A DNA stretch of 39,852 nucleotides, taken from NCBI GenBank assembly GCA_017883235.1, contig JADGNY010000057.1, positions 1 through 39,852 of the forward strand, in the 5' to 3' direction. The notes beneath the pieces are model-generated. The model had not been told where the DNA came from and ran no database searches. It worked only from the letters and a program-made list of their open reading frames with translations. A program made the translations under genes and the position numbers. Every line of letters begins with the position of its first letter. Position 1 is the first letter of the stretch. The DNA comes from Thermoanaerobaculia bacterium. Its GTDB lineage: Bacteria; Acidobacteriota; Thermoanaerobaculia; Gp7-AA8. Of the stretch, positions 9,887 through 16,534 are shown piece by piece.

Positions 9887-9905
9887 ATTGAGATTATGTC
9901 TCAAT
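9887..9905. promoter_or_regulatory. 19-bp palindrome resembling a Fur box upstream of bfd
   Basis: ATTGAGATTATGTCTCAAT has perfect 7-bp arms around a 5-bp centre, and is unusually AT-rich for this region. It lies 18-36 nt before the bfd ATG, where a repressor would block transcription. The TGAGA...TCTCA arms and 19-bp size resemble Fur operators, and bfd is a classic Fur target in other bacteria. Assignment to Fur is inferred; no fur gene is in the window. Confidence 0.6.
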
Positions 9906-9972
9906 AAGCACTTCGCTACGATCGTCTATTCCGCCTGGCGGCAATGTGTCCGCCATCACGTGCTCGCGTGAC

Positions 9973-10473
9973 TCACTCCGGTCTTGTGAGATACCGCGAG
10001 CGCTCGACGCTCTTCTCCACGAATCCCATCCCCCGCAGCCTTCCATCAACCTCGGCCAGAAAGTTCCGCCGCCCTTTGATCAGGTTGAGGTTCATGGCCA
10101 CGAAGCGCATGCCGCGCGCGGTGTCGTAGTAGACGATCATCCGGTCGCCGCCGGTCATCTGCTCGGTACCGCGGATCTCCGTCCAGCGCAGCGTGCGCGA
10201 GCGGAACTGATGGAGCGGGCGAAGTGTCAGCGTCTCGTTGTTCATCTCCGCGACGGCGCGCCGCGCGCCGAGCCAGACCTTGAGGCCGCCGATCCAGAGC
10301 GTGCCGATGTAGACCCAGATGGCCCGCTCACCGATCCAGCCGTAGCGGACGGCTGGGTTTGCGACGAGTGCAATGGCGATGGCGGCGGTTACACCCGCTG
10401 CAACGAGCACGATCGACGCGCCGGCGCGCCGCACCCACGGGCGGAACGCGTAACTCTCAGTAACGTCCGGCAT
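9973..10473 (-). CDS. Small two-span membrane protein, PH-domain-like (unknown function)
   Basis: 166 residues. Two membrane segments are visible, about 16-38 (rich in Val/Ala/Ile) and 50-68 (IWVYIGTLWIGGLKVWLG). They are followed by a soluble part of about 95 residues that looks beta-rich (TLTLRPLHQFRSRTLRWTEIRGTEQ, then MIVYYDTARGMRFVAMNLN). That topology is typical of bacterial PH-domain membrane proteins, but no diagnostic motif is present, so this is a resemblance only. Convergent neighbours are absent; the divergent receiver gene starts 55 bp away. Confidence 0.65.
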   Translation of the reverse strand: MPDVTESYAFRPWVRRAGASIVLVAAGVTAAIAIALVANPAVRYGWIGERAIWVYIGTLWIGGLKVWLGARRAVAEMNNETLTLRPLHQFRSRTLRWTEIRGTEQMTGGDRMIVYYDTARGMRFVAMNLNLIKGRRNFLAEVDGRLRGMGFVEKSVERSRYLTRPE

Positions 10474-10512
10474 TGCCTGTCACCGCCCGATGCCGTAGTC
10501 TCTTGCGGCAGC

Positions 10513-10518
10513 TAAACT
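10513..10518 (+). promoter_or_regulatory. TAAACT -10-like hexamer before the receiver gene
   Basis: TAAACT ends 10 nt before the ATG at 10529. It supports that ATG over the later ATG at 10574. Confidence 0.4.
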
Positions 10519-10528
10519 TGAGGCCGGT

Positions 10529-11005
10529 ATGCCTTTCGCAATGGCTATCCGCGGAGAGACGAACGTAGTGACGATGTCCGAGAAGATTGACGGGACCGGC
10601 CGCAGGATTCTGGTCATCGACGACGACCTTGCCATTCGCGTCCTTTTGCAGGCGGTGCTCAAGCGGATGAAGTTCGACGTCGAGCTGGCGGAAGACGGCG
10701 CGGTCGGATTGGAAAAGCTGCGGCATGACGGTACGTACGACCTGATTCTCCTCGATCTGATGATGCCGCGCGTCAACGGCTACGAGTTCATCGAGCAGAT
10801 CGGCCGCGACTATCCCGACCAGCGGCCGCATATCATCGTCTTCACCGCCGCCGGCAAGCGCGGCGTCGAGAAGATCCCACCCGACTCTGTCTGCAACTCC
10901 ATCCTCAAGCCGTTCGATCTCGAGAAATTCATCGAGATGATCGCCGAGTGCCTGCGCGGACCGCACGAGGGGCCCGGCAGTCAACGCGTCCCGCCGCCGG
11001 TCTGA
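10529..11005 (+). CDS. CheY-like single-domain response regulator
   Basis: Receiver domain without an output domain, 158 residues. The acidic pocket is D31/D32/D33 (VIDDDLAIR), the phosphoacceptor D76 (LILLDLMMPRVNGYEF), the switch threonine T106 (VFTAAG) and the conserved lysine K127 (ILKPF). Such proteins usually signal by protein-protein contact, for instance with a histidine kinase or a motility or stress partner; no kinase is nearby. The first 25 residues precede the domain; an alternative ATG at 10574 would trim 15 of them, but the TAAACT hexamer favours 10529. The 3' end overlaps the convergent trmJ-like gene by 25 nt. Confidence 0.92.
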   Translation: MPFAMAIRGETNVVTMSEKIDGTGRRILVIDDDLAIRVLLQAVLKRMKFDVELAEDGAVGLEKLRHDGTYDLILLDLMMPRVNGYEFIEQIGRDYPDQRPHIIVFTAAGKRGVEKIPPDSVCNSILKPFDLEKFIEMIAECLRGPHEGPGSQRVPPPV

Positions 11006-11694
11006 GCGAGCTTCCATTCGATCTGCCTGAGGATGCCGAGGAGGATGGTCGCCTCGCGGCCGTCGAGATTGGCGCGCGCGGAGATAGTGCGCAGGTCGTC
11101 GTAGACGCGGTAGGGATTGTCGCCGTGCAGGAACCCGATCTCGACCAGCAGCGCCTGCACGCGCTCGTGAAGCCGCTCGATCCGCGCCGCCGGCGCCAGT
11201 TCCCGCGCCGCCGGCGCACGCGAGGTGGTCGACACCTCGTAACAGAAGACGCCGACCGACTGCGCCAGATTCATCGTCGGAAAGGCCGGATCGGTCGGGA
11301 TGACCGCCGTGCGCTGGCACTGAATCACCTCTTCCCATGTCAGCCCGCTATCCTCGCGGCCAAAGACGAGGGCCAGCGTCTGCGAGTCATCGAGCGAGGC
11401 GGAGAGTTGCGCCACCTCGACCGGATTCAGGTCGACCGGCGTCGTCCGCTCGCGTGCCGACGTCGTGGCCACGGTCACGTGCGCATCGGCCAGCGCATGA
11501 TGCAGCGCTGGCGCGAAGTGCGCCCTCTCGACCACATCCTCCGCCCCACTGGCCCACCACCCCGCCAGCGGATGCAGCTTCGGATGATCGCCGACGATCC
11601 AGAGATCGCCGAACCCGAAGTTCTTCATCACCCGCGCCGCCGCCCCGACGTTGCCGGCTTCCTTCGGTTCCACGAGAACGATGCGGAGTGGCAT
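10981..11694 (-). CDS. trmJ: RNA 2'-O-methyltransferase, TrmJ-like (SpoU/TrmH superfamily)
   Basis: SAM-dependent ribose methyltransferase, most like TrmJ, which methylates tRNA position 32. The knotted SPOUT fold is visible: motif 1 (PKEAGNVGAAARVMKNFG, residues 10-27), motif 2 (LVFGREDSGLTWEE), motif 3 (IPTDPAFPTMNLAQSVGVFCYEV). The length of 237 is right for TrmJ. The C-terminal helical part (IERLHERVQALLVEIGFL ... LRTISARANLDGREATILLGIL) also matches TrmJ proteins. The 3' end overlaps the receiver gene by 25 nt in convergent orientation. Substrate position is inferred from the family. Confidence 0.88.
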   Translation of the reverse strand: MPLRIVLVEPKEAGNVGAAARVMKNFGFGDLWIVGDHPKLHPLAGWWASGAEDVVERAHFAPALHHALADAHVTVATTSARERTTPVDLNPVEVAQLSASLDDSQTLALVFGREDSGLTWEEVIQCQRTAVIPTDPAFPTMNLAQSVGVFCYEVSTTSRAPAARELAPAARIERLHERVQALLVEIGFLHGDNPYRVYDDLRTISARANLDGREATILLGILRQIEWKLAQTGGGTR

Positions 11695-11700
11695 GCCCCG

Positions 11701-11706
11701 AGTTTA
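11701..11706 (-). promoter_or_regulatory. TAAACT -10-like hexamer before trmJ
   Basis: On the minus strand TAAACT ends only 6 nt before the ATG at 11694, which would put the transcription start on the start codon itself. Confidence 0.4.
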
Positions 11707-11801
11707 TCCTGCCCGTAGAGGCAGGATCTCCGGTCATCCCGCGCGACTTGGGCCGCAAGCATGGGACCGATGGCACACACTCTTCAGTCATGGCGAGAGC
11801 C

Positions 11802-11825
11802 GGCACAGACAAGAGTGTCTGTGCC
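11802..11825. repeat. Single arm of family C palindrome
   Basis: The 24-bp palindrome GGCACAGACAAGAGTG + TCTGTGCC matches the arms found inside the GT22 gene at 5953-6052. It sits in the 217-bp gap between trmJ and the decarboxylase. The same gap also has two direct copies of CGCGTCAGGATGA (near 11883 and 11909) and a GATCTCCGGTCATCCCG block; no gene is seen there. Confidence 0.85.
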
Positions 11826-11911
11826 GGGACTTGGCAGATCCTTACCAAGTGCCACCGGAGATCCTGACATCTCGCTGCGCTCGCGTCAGGATGAACTCCT
11901 CAGAGCTCGCG

Positions 11912-13315
11912 TCAGGATGACCTCCTCAACGCCGCCATCATCCGATCCACATCTCCCCGCTCCGTCCTCGGATTGATCATCGTTACCCGCAGCACGCGCT
12001 GGCCCTTGAGCACCGTCGATGTGATCCAGGCCTGGCCGGAGCGGATCAGTTTCTCGCGCATCGCGGCGTTCGTCTCATCGTCGCTGCGGTGGCGGAAGCA
12101 GAAGATGTTGAACGACGGCACGTGCATCGCCTCGAAGTCGTCCGAGGCCGTCACCTGCTCGTACAGATAGCGCGCCATATCGGTCACATGCTCCATCGCC
12201 TCGACGAACGGACGCGTGCCGGACGTCTGCAGCGTCAGCCACAGTTTGACGGCATCGTTGCGTTTGGAGCACTGGATGGTCATCTCGCCGATGTTGTCGC
12301 CGGCGCGCTCGGCGTTGAAGAGATACGGCGCATCGGCCTCGAACGCGCGTCGCAGCCAGCGCTCCTCGCGCACCAGGATCACGCCGAGGGAGAGCGACAT
12401 CCAGAGCATCTTGTGTGGATCCCAGGCCAGAGAGTCGGCCAGATCGAGACCGTCGACCAGCGGCCGCAGCCGGTCGCTGAGAACGACCGATGCGCCATGC
12501 GCGGCATCGACGTGGAGCCAGGTGTCGTACTTGTCGCGCAGCGCCGCGATGGTCCGGAGATCGTCGAACGCCCCCGTGGCCGTCGATCCCGAAGTCGCCA
12601 CGATGGCCATGACCTCGCCGCCATCGCGAAGCGCGGTTTCGAGCGCTCTCACATCGATCCGGTGCTCAGCATCCGTCGGAATCTTGATCACATCGTCCGA
12701 GGCGATGCCCATGATCGACGCCGCGCGGGCAATGGAGTAGTGGGCATCCGCGGAGCACAGGATCGTTGCGCGTGCGGGAGTCGGGGGTCGGGAGTCGGGG
12801 GTCGGAGAAGGGGGATTCTGCTCCGACTCCCGACCCCCGACCCCCGACTCCCTCTTCTCCATCCACCGCGCCCTCGCCGCCAGCAGCGCCGTCAGATTCG
12901 CCGCCGAGCCGCCGGAGACCGCGGTGCCGAGGGATGTCGATGGATACCCGACGCGATCGGCCAGCCAGCGCACCACCTCCTGCTCGATCACCGTCCCGAT
13001 CGGACTCATCTCGAACACCGCCGTCGACTGATTCAGCGTCGAGATCACCAGATCGCCGATCACCGCGCTCGGAAACGGCGGGCAGACCTGATGCCCCATG
13101 TATGCCGGATGGTGAAGCTGGATGGCGTTCTCCATCAGCAGCCGGATGAGCGCCATCGCCTCCGCGCCGCCGCGGTCATCGATCCGAACCTTCGCCCGCA
13201 GATCGTCCGAGGTCTGCCAATCCACCACCCGCCGCCCCGCGACGTTCTCGACATGATCGAAGAGCGCATCGACAGTGGCGTGCGCCAGCGCGCGCATCTT
13301 GGGGTCGAAAAGCAT
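11912..13315 (-). CDS. Group II PLP-dependent decarboxylase with an in-frame repeat insertion
   Basis: Pyridoxal-phosphate enzyme of the aromatic amino acid/glutamate/tyrosine decarboxylase family, 467 residues. The Schiff-base lysine is K302 in WDPHKML; HVDAAHG at 268-274 holds the aspartate that pairs with the PLP nitrogen; SGGSAANLTAL (about 134-144) binds the phosphate; AYMGHQ near 71 is the substrate-side motif. The substrate cannot be assigned; the family acts on Trp, Tyr, DOPA, Glu and others. Residues about 155-181 (KRESGVGGRESEQ ... SRPPTP) are encoded by a 77-bp palindrome and are foreign to the family. The start is supported by TAGAAT 9 nt upstream; the gene is followed by repeats. 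Confidence 0.9.
   Translation of the reverse strand: MLFDPKMRALAHATVDALFDHVENVAGRRVVDWQTSDDLRAKVRIDDRGGAEAMALIRLLMENAIQLHHPAYMGHQVCPPFPSAVIGDLVISTLNQSTAVFEMSPIGTVIEQEVVRWLADRVGYPSTSLGTAVSGGSAANLTALLAARARWMEKRESGVGGRESEQNPPSPTPDSRPPTPARATILCSADAHYSIARAASIMGIASDDVIKIPTDAEHRIDVRALETALRDGGEVMAIVATSGSTATGAFDDLRTIAALRDKYDTWLHVDAAHGASVVLSDRLRPLVDGLDLADSLAWDPHKMLWMSLSLGVILVREERWLRRAFEADAPYLFNAERAGDNIGEMTIQCSKRNDAVKLWLTLQTSGTRPFVEAMEHVTDMARYLYEQVTASDDFEAMHVPSFNIFCFRHRSDDETNAAMREKLIRSGQAWITSTVLKGQRVLRVTMINPRTERGDVDRMMAALRRSS
12776..12852. repeat. 77-bp palindromic element (GGGAGTCGGGGGTCGG family F) inside the decarboxylase gene
   Basis: The left arm (12776-12808) is built of GAGTCGGGGGTCGG units and the right arm (12821-12852) of the complementary CCGACTCCCGACCCCC units, around GAAGGGGGATTCTG. 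The element is read through in frame. One strand is G-rich with several GGG runs, so the left arm might also form a G-quadruplex. Confidence 0.88.
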
Positions 13316-13324
13316 GGCGCGCTG

Positions 13325-13330
13325 ATTCTA
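13325..13330 (-). promoter_or_regulatory. TAGAAT -10-like hexamer before the decarboxylase
   Basis: On the minus strand TAGAAT ends 9 nt before the ATG at 13315, with no Shine-Dalgarno between. It abuts the family A repeat at 13333. Confidence 0.4.
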
Positions 13331-13332
13331 AC

Positions 13333-13457
13333 GGAGCGCTGGCGTCTCGCCGGCTGGACCAGAGGCGTCTCGCCTCTGCGTATGTCATACCGATACATTC
13401 GCTTGTATCCGCAGCGGCGAGACGCCGCCGCGCCAGCCGGCGAGACGCCAGCGCTCC
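13333..13457. repeat. 125-bp palindromic element, family A (second copy)
   Basis: The arms 13333-13357 and 13433-13457 are identical to those at 4052-4178 (perfect 25-bp inverted repeats). The centre is also related: AGAGGCGTCTCGCCTCT replaces a GGGGGCG...CCCCC version, and CGATACATTCGCTTG replaces CGATACATTTGCCTGG. One extra arm fragment, TGAGACGCCAGCGCTCC, follows at 13461-13477. Confidence 0.92.
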
Positions 13458-13483
13458 TCATGAGACGCCAGCGCTCCTTTTTC

Positions 13484-13646
13484 TACAATGTCCCCATGCG
13501 AGTCACACTCGCCCTCCTTCGCAAGCTGCGCTGTCAATCGCTTGACTCCCGGAATCTACCGAGGGACACTCTCATTCAGAAACTCAAGGATTGGGGATTC
13601 CCGGTCGACAAGGGGCCTCGGCGGATGCGCCGGGGCCTTTTGTTTT
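13484..13646 (+). ncRNA. Possible small transcript: TACAAT hexamer to strong terminator
   Basis: TACAAT (13484-13489) could be a -10 box, and a strong intrinsic terminator ends at 13646, which would give a transcript of about 150 nt. It also contains an open frame from ATG 13496 to a stop at 13681 (61 codons, start MRVTLALLRKLRC), but that frame runs through the terminator stem, so coding is doubtful. It may be a small RNA or a leader ahead of zwf. Low confidence. Confidence 0.3.
13614..13646 (+). terminator. Intrinsic terminator upstream of zwf
   Basis: GGCCTCGGCG (13614-13623) pairs with CGCCGGGGCC (13628-13637) over 10 bp with one G-U, a GATG loop, then TTTTGTTTT. This is a textbook plus-strand Rho-independent terminator. 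No convincing gene ends just before it, so it must close a small RNA, a leader or an attenuated zwf transcript. Confidence 0.75.
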
Positions 13647-13717
13647 ATGGAAACACTTTGAGCCCCCAGCCTTCTTTCTAAGAGGACCTGCGCCCTCGGC
13701 GGCGGACCAGTTTCCGC

Positions 13718-13723
13718 TATCCT
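13718..13723 (+). promoter_or_regulatory. TATCCT -10-like hexamer before zwf
   Basis: TATCCT ends 9 nt before the GTG start at 13733, with no Shine-Dalgarno in between; this supports the GTG. Confidence 0.35.
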
Positions 13724-13732
13724 TCGTTAATC

Positions 13733-15148
13733 GTGCAGACACCCCCGCCCCACTCCGACGCCCTCGTCTTCTTCGGCGCAACCGGCGACCTCGCCTACAA
13801 GATGATCTTTCCTGCCCTGCAGGCGCTGATCAAGCGGGGGCATCTCGACGTTCCCGTCATCGGTGTGGCCAAGGCCGGCTGGTCGCTCGATCAGTTGCGC
13901 GCGCGGGCCCGCGCCAGCCTGACCGAACATGGCGGCGGCGTCGATGAAGCCGCCTTCACCAAGCTCCTCTCGCTGCTGCAGTACATCGACGGCGACTACA
14001 ACGACAACGATACCTTCGACCGCCTGCGCAAGGCCCTCGGCGCCGCCGAGCATCCGCTGCACTATCTGGCCATCCCCTCGAGCATGTTTGCAGTCGTTGC
14101 CGGCCAGCTTGGCCGCTCCGGCTGCGCCAAGGGCGCCCGCGTCGTCATCGAGAAGCCGTTCGGACGCGACCTGGCCTCGGCGCTCGCTCTCAATGCCGCG
14201 CTTCTGGCGGTCTTCGACGAGACGGCCATCTTCCGCGTCGACCACTACCTCGGCAAGGAGCCGGTGCAGAACCTCCTCTACTTCCGCTTCGCCAACTCCT
14301 TCCTCGAGCCGCTCTGGAACCGCAACTTCGTCCGCAGCGTGCAGATCACCATGGCCGAGAACTTCGGCGTGCAGGGACGCGGCGCCATGTACGAGGAGAC
14401 CGGCGCCATCCGCGACGTCGTGCAGAACCACATGCTCCAGGTCGTGGCCAGCCTGGCCATGGAAGCGCCGCAGAGCGGCACGCCCGAACAGATCCGCGAC
14501 GCCCGCGCCCGCGTTCTCGAGGCCATCGAGCCAATCGTCCCGGCCAACGTGGTGCTCGGACAGTTCCGCGGATACCACGCGGAAAAAGGGGTCGCTGCCG
14601 ATTCGAAGACCGAGACTTTCGCCGCGCTATGCCTTCACGTCGCCAGTTGGCGATGGGCCGGCGTACCGTTCTACATCCGCGCCGGCAAATCGCTCCCGGT
14701 AACGTGCACCGAGGTGCTGGTCGAGCTCGATCCACCGCCGCTGGCCATTTTTCATGCCGACCACCTCACCCGCGACAACGCCAACTACGTCCGCTTCCGC
14801 CTCGGCCCCGACGTCGCCATCGCCATGGGCGTGCGCTCCAAGGTTCCGGGCGAAGGAATGATCGGCCAGAACGTCGAGCTCCTCGCCGTCAGCAAGGTCG
14901 TCGGACAGATGGGCCCCTACGAGCGCCTCCTCGGCGACGCCATGAAAGGCGACGCCACCCTCTTCGCCCGCGAAGACATGGTCGAAGCCGAATGGCGCGT
15001 CGTCGACCCGATCGTCAACCACGATATCCCCGTCCACGAGTACGAGCCCGGCACCTGGGGCCCCGCCGAAGCAGAGGGCGTGATCGCGGATGGAACCTGG
15101 CACGACCCATCGCCAAACGGCGAGAAAGAACCGGGCGCACCGGCGTAA
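13733..15148 (+). CDS. zwf: Glucose-6-phosphate 1-dehydrogenase
   Basis: Oxidises glucose 6-phosphate to 6-phosphogluconolactone with NADP+ (or NAD+), the first step of the oxidative pentose phosphate and Entner-Doudoroff routes. The nucleotide-binding motif is FGATGDLA (14-21, GxxGDL type), EKPFG is at 140-144 and the active-site signature RVDHYLGKE at 168-176 with its catalytic histidine. At 471 residues it is slightly short compared with the common 480-510. The start is GTG at 13733. No pgl or gnd lies beside it. The C-terminus ends in a Pro/Gly-rich tail just before repeat sequence. Confidence 0.96.
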   Translation: MQTPPPHSDALVFFGATGDLAYKMIFPALQALIKRGHLDVPVIGVAKAGWSLDQLRARARASLTEHGGGVDEAAFTKLLSLLQYIDGDYNDNDTFDRLRKALGAAEHPLHYLAIPSSMFAVVAGQLGRSGCAKGARVVIEKPFGRDLASALALNAALLAVFDETAIFRVDHYLGKEPVQNLLYFRFANSFLEPLWNRNFVRSVQITMAENFGVQGRGAMYEETGAIRDVVQNHMLQVVASLAMEAPQSGTPEQIRDARARVLEAIEPIVPANVVLGQFRGYHAEKGVAADSKTETFAALCLHVASWRWAGVPFYIRAGKSLPVTCTEVLVELDPPPLAIFHADHLTRDNANYVRFRLGPDVAIAMGVRSKVPGEGMIGQNVELLAVSKVVGQMGPYERLLGDAMKGDATLFAREDMVEAEWRVVDPIVNHDIPVHEYEPGTWGPAEAEGVIADGTWHDPSPNGEKEPGAPA

Positions 15149-15159
15149 TGAATACCCCT

Positions 15160-15190
15160 CCTGGGACCGCGGGCGTCTCGCCCGCGCGTG
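15160..15190. repeat. Half copy of family B element
   Basis: CCTGGGACCGCGGGCGTCTC and the following GCCCGCGC repeat one arm of the element at 37937-38016; the second arm is missing. The rest of the 15149-15315 gap contains a GGCAGGCAACTCCCC-like stretch and no gene. Confidence 0.75.
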
Positions 15191-15275
15191 CTTGGACCGC
15201 CGAAACGCCTCGCCGCCGCTTCGAAGCACAGACACTTTGTCTTTGCCGCCGAACGGTGGCAGGCAACTCCCCTTT

Positions 15276-15294
15276 CTTCGCGTGAATCATCCGG
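15276..15294 (+). repeat. 19-bp direct repeat left of the AbiE locus
   Basis: CTTCGCGTGAATCATCCGG here and CTCCGCGTGAACCATCCGG at 16502-16520 match at 17 of 19 positions in the same orientation and enclose the whole abiEi-abiEii locus. They could be remnants of an insertion or recombination site, or simply a recurrent promoter-type sequence. Confidence 0.5.
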
Positions 15295-15315
15295 CACATC
15301 CTGTCGGAGCCGGAG

Positions 15316-15847
15316 TCAGCCCCATGGCCCTCCCGGCAGCCACGTTCCGTCCTTTGGTACGCCGCTCCGCAGGTCGTCGAGAACCGGCACGAGAAAGGGT
15401 CGGATCACCGCCAGAATCTCCTTGCCGTTTTCCGTTCCAGCCTCCATGCCCGAGCGCCGCGCAAACGCGCGCACCTGGGATGGCCTCATGGGGTTCTGCC
15501 AGTAGATGTCCGTCAGCCCGATTGGATCGTCGGGCGGTATTGGAGTACTCCGATGCGAGAACGTCGATCGAATGGCCTCGACAAGAATCCGCCTGTCGAA
15601 CGAAAAGTTCTGTGCGAAGTAGCGGAGGTCGAAGAAGTCTTTGATTCGGCTGTTGCGGTCGCCGAGAACGAGCATCGCCTCCAGTTTCTCCGCGATCGCA
15701 GTCTCCGGGGCATACGCAAATACCTCAGGCTCGGTCATGCCGAGGAGAGGTAAGAAGCGTCTGGTATTCATCGCCGGTCTTTTTCGAGAGAACGAGGAGA
15801 CGGCCGAGAACCGACGCCGGGATATTGCTTTTCGTCTTCCGAGTCAT
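15316..15847 (-). pseudogene. AbiEii-type nucleotidyltransferase toxin, internally deleted
   Basis: The intact toxin is a nucleotidyltransferase of about 250-300 residues. On the minus strand a normal N-terminus is present from the ATG at 15847 (MTRKTKSNIPASVLGRLLVL, then EKDRR and TGA), continuing in the +1 frame as DEYQTLLT. Then the reading jumps to the C-terminal half (open from 15771 as MNTRRFLPLLG): PETAIAEKLEAMLVLGDRNS, then RIKDFFDLRYFAQ, a highly typical AbiEii block. The roughly 100 or more residues between, which contain the catalytic GSxxxxxD motif, are gone, and a frameshift separates the parts. The ATG overlaps the abiEi stop (TAATG), the original operon arrangement. A short protein from 15771 could still be made but should be inactive. 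Confidence 0.85.
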
Positions 15848-16446
15848 TAGATCGCATCCAGATACGGCTGCATAACACGGCTGACGCGACAGATTCTCGC
15901 GAAGCGCGCCAGATCATTTGCACCACCGCGATGGAATCGCGTGAAGTCCTTCAGCGCTTCGACGGCGACATCGATCCCGATCTTGTTGCGGAACTTGAAG
16001 CAGTCGGCAACCGTTTTCGCGGCGCTGTAGACATGAATTCGAACCCCTGCGACGTCGTGTTCTTCAACCCCCTCGTGAAAACTAGCGCCCGAGAGGTGAA
16101 CGATCCTCAGTTTCAGCCCCTTTTGCGTCGGCCGCCATGCCTTCGCGTCGATCGCCATCCAGACTTCGAACGGGTTCTGTGTGGTCAGACCATGAAATCG
16201 GAGCGCCGTCAGAAGACAGATCACCCCGCCCGGAACGAGCCGGGTGGCTTCCGCAAGACTGTGATGCTCGGTCAGAACCGCGCCAGGAAGGCCGTAGATC
16301 CCTCGCCCAACGCGCTCGATGAGTCCCCGCTCGTGGAGCCGTTGAAGCTCGCTACGGGAGATGCCTTTGCTCTCGAGATCCCCCGACCGAACGAGACCCT
16401 TCCGGCGGAGAAGCGATTCGATGCGTTGTGAGTTCGTTCGGGCCAT
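15847..16446 (-). CDS. AbiEi-family antitoxin/transcriptional repressor
   Basis: Antitoxin of the type IV abortive-infection module AbiE; it counteracts the AbiEii toxin without binding it and represses its own promoter. 199 residues: an N-terminal winged helix-turn-helix (about 5-50: LLRRKGLVRSGDLESKGISR ... ERVGRGIYGLPG) followed by the AbiEi antitoxin domain (HHSLAEATRLVPGGVICLLTALRFHGLT; YSAAKTVADCFKFRNKIG). The gene is intact although its toxin partner is not. A 16-bp inverted repeat sits directly before the ATG, as expected for the autoregulatory site. Confidence 0.88.
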   Translation of the reverse strand: MARTNSQRIESLLRRKGLVRSGDLESKGISRSELQRLHERGLIERVGRGIYGLPGAVLTEHHSLAEATRLVPGGVICLLTALRFHGLTTQNPFEVWMAIDAKAWRPTQKGLKLRIVHLSGASFHEGVEEHDVAGVRIHVYSAAKTVADCFKFRNKIGIDVAVEALKDFTRFHRGGANDLARFARICRVSRVMQPYLDAI

Positions 16447-16451
16447 GACCT

Positions 16452-16497
16452 GTTACAAAACCTCGGTACTTTCACACAAACACCGAGGCTTTGCAAC
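16452..16497. promoter_or_regulatory. Inverted repeat, likely AbiEi operator
   Basis: GTTACAAAACCTCGGT (16452-16467) and ACCGAGGCTTTGCAAC (16482-16497) are complementary at 14 of 16 positions with a 14-bp spacer. It begins 6 nt before the abiEi ATG. Characterised AbiEi proteins bind inverted repeats in their own promoter, so this is the natural operator candidate. It also lies within 40 bp of the divergent gene at 16535 and could affect that gene. Confidence 0.7.
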
Positions 16498-16501
16498 ATT
16501 C

Positions 16502-16520
16502 CTCCGCGTGAACCATCCGG
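16502..16520 (+). repeat. 19-bp direct repeat right of the AbiE locus
   Basis: CTCCGCGTGAACCATCCGG; partner of the repeat at 15276-15294 (17 of 19 identical, same orientation). Confidence 0.5.
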
Positions 16521-16522
16521 GG

Positions 16523-16528
16523 TACCAT
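16523..16528 (+). promoter_or_regulatory. TACCAT -10-like hexamer before the repeat protein
   Basis: TACCAT ends 6 nt before the ATG at 16535, consistent with a leaderless mRNA, and favours this start over upstream in-frame codons. Confidence 0.35.
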
Positions 16529-16534
16529 CTAACC

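Noticed and set aside
12089-13681. A plus-strand frame of 530 codons opposite the decarboxylase
   Set aside because: Antisense to a gene with clear PLP motifs; only its last 61 codons extend past the gene and are discussed as a doubtful small frame.
16361-16534. A longer N-terminus for the propeller protein
   Set aside because: It would overlap the antitoxin gene and hide the signal peptide; the ATG at 16535 has a signal peptide and a TACCAT box.
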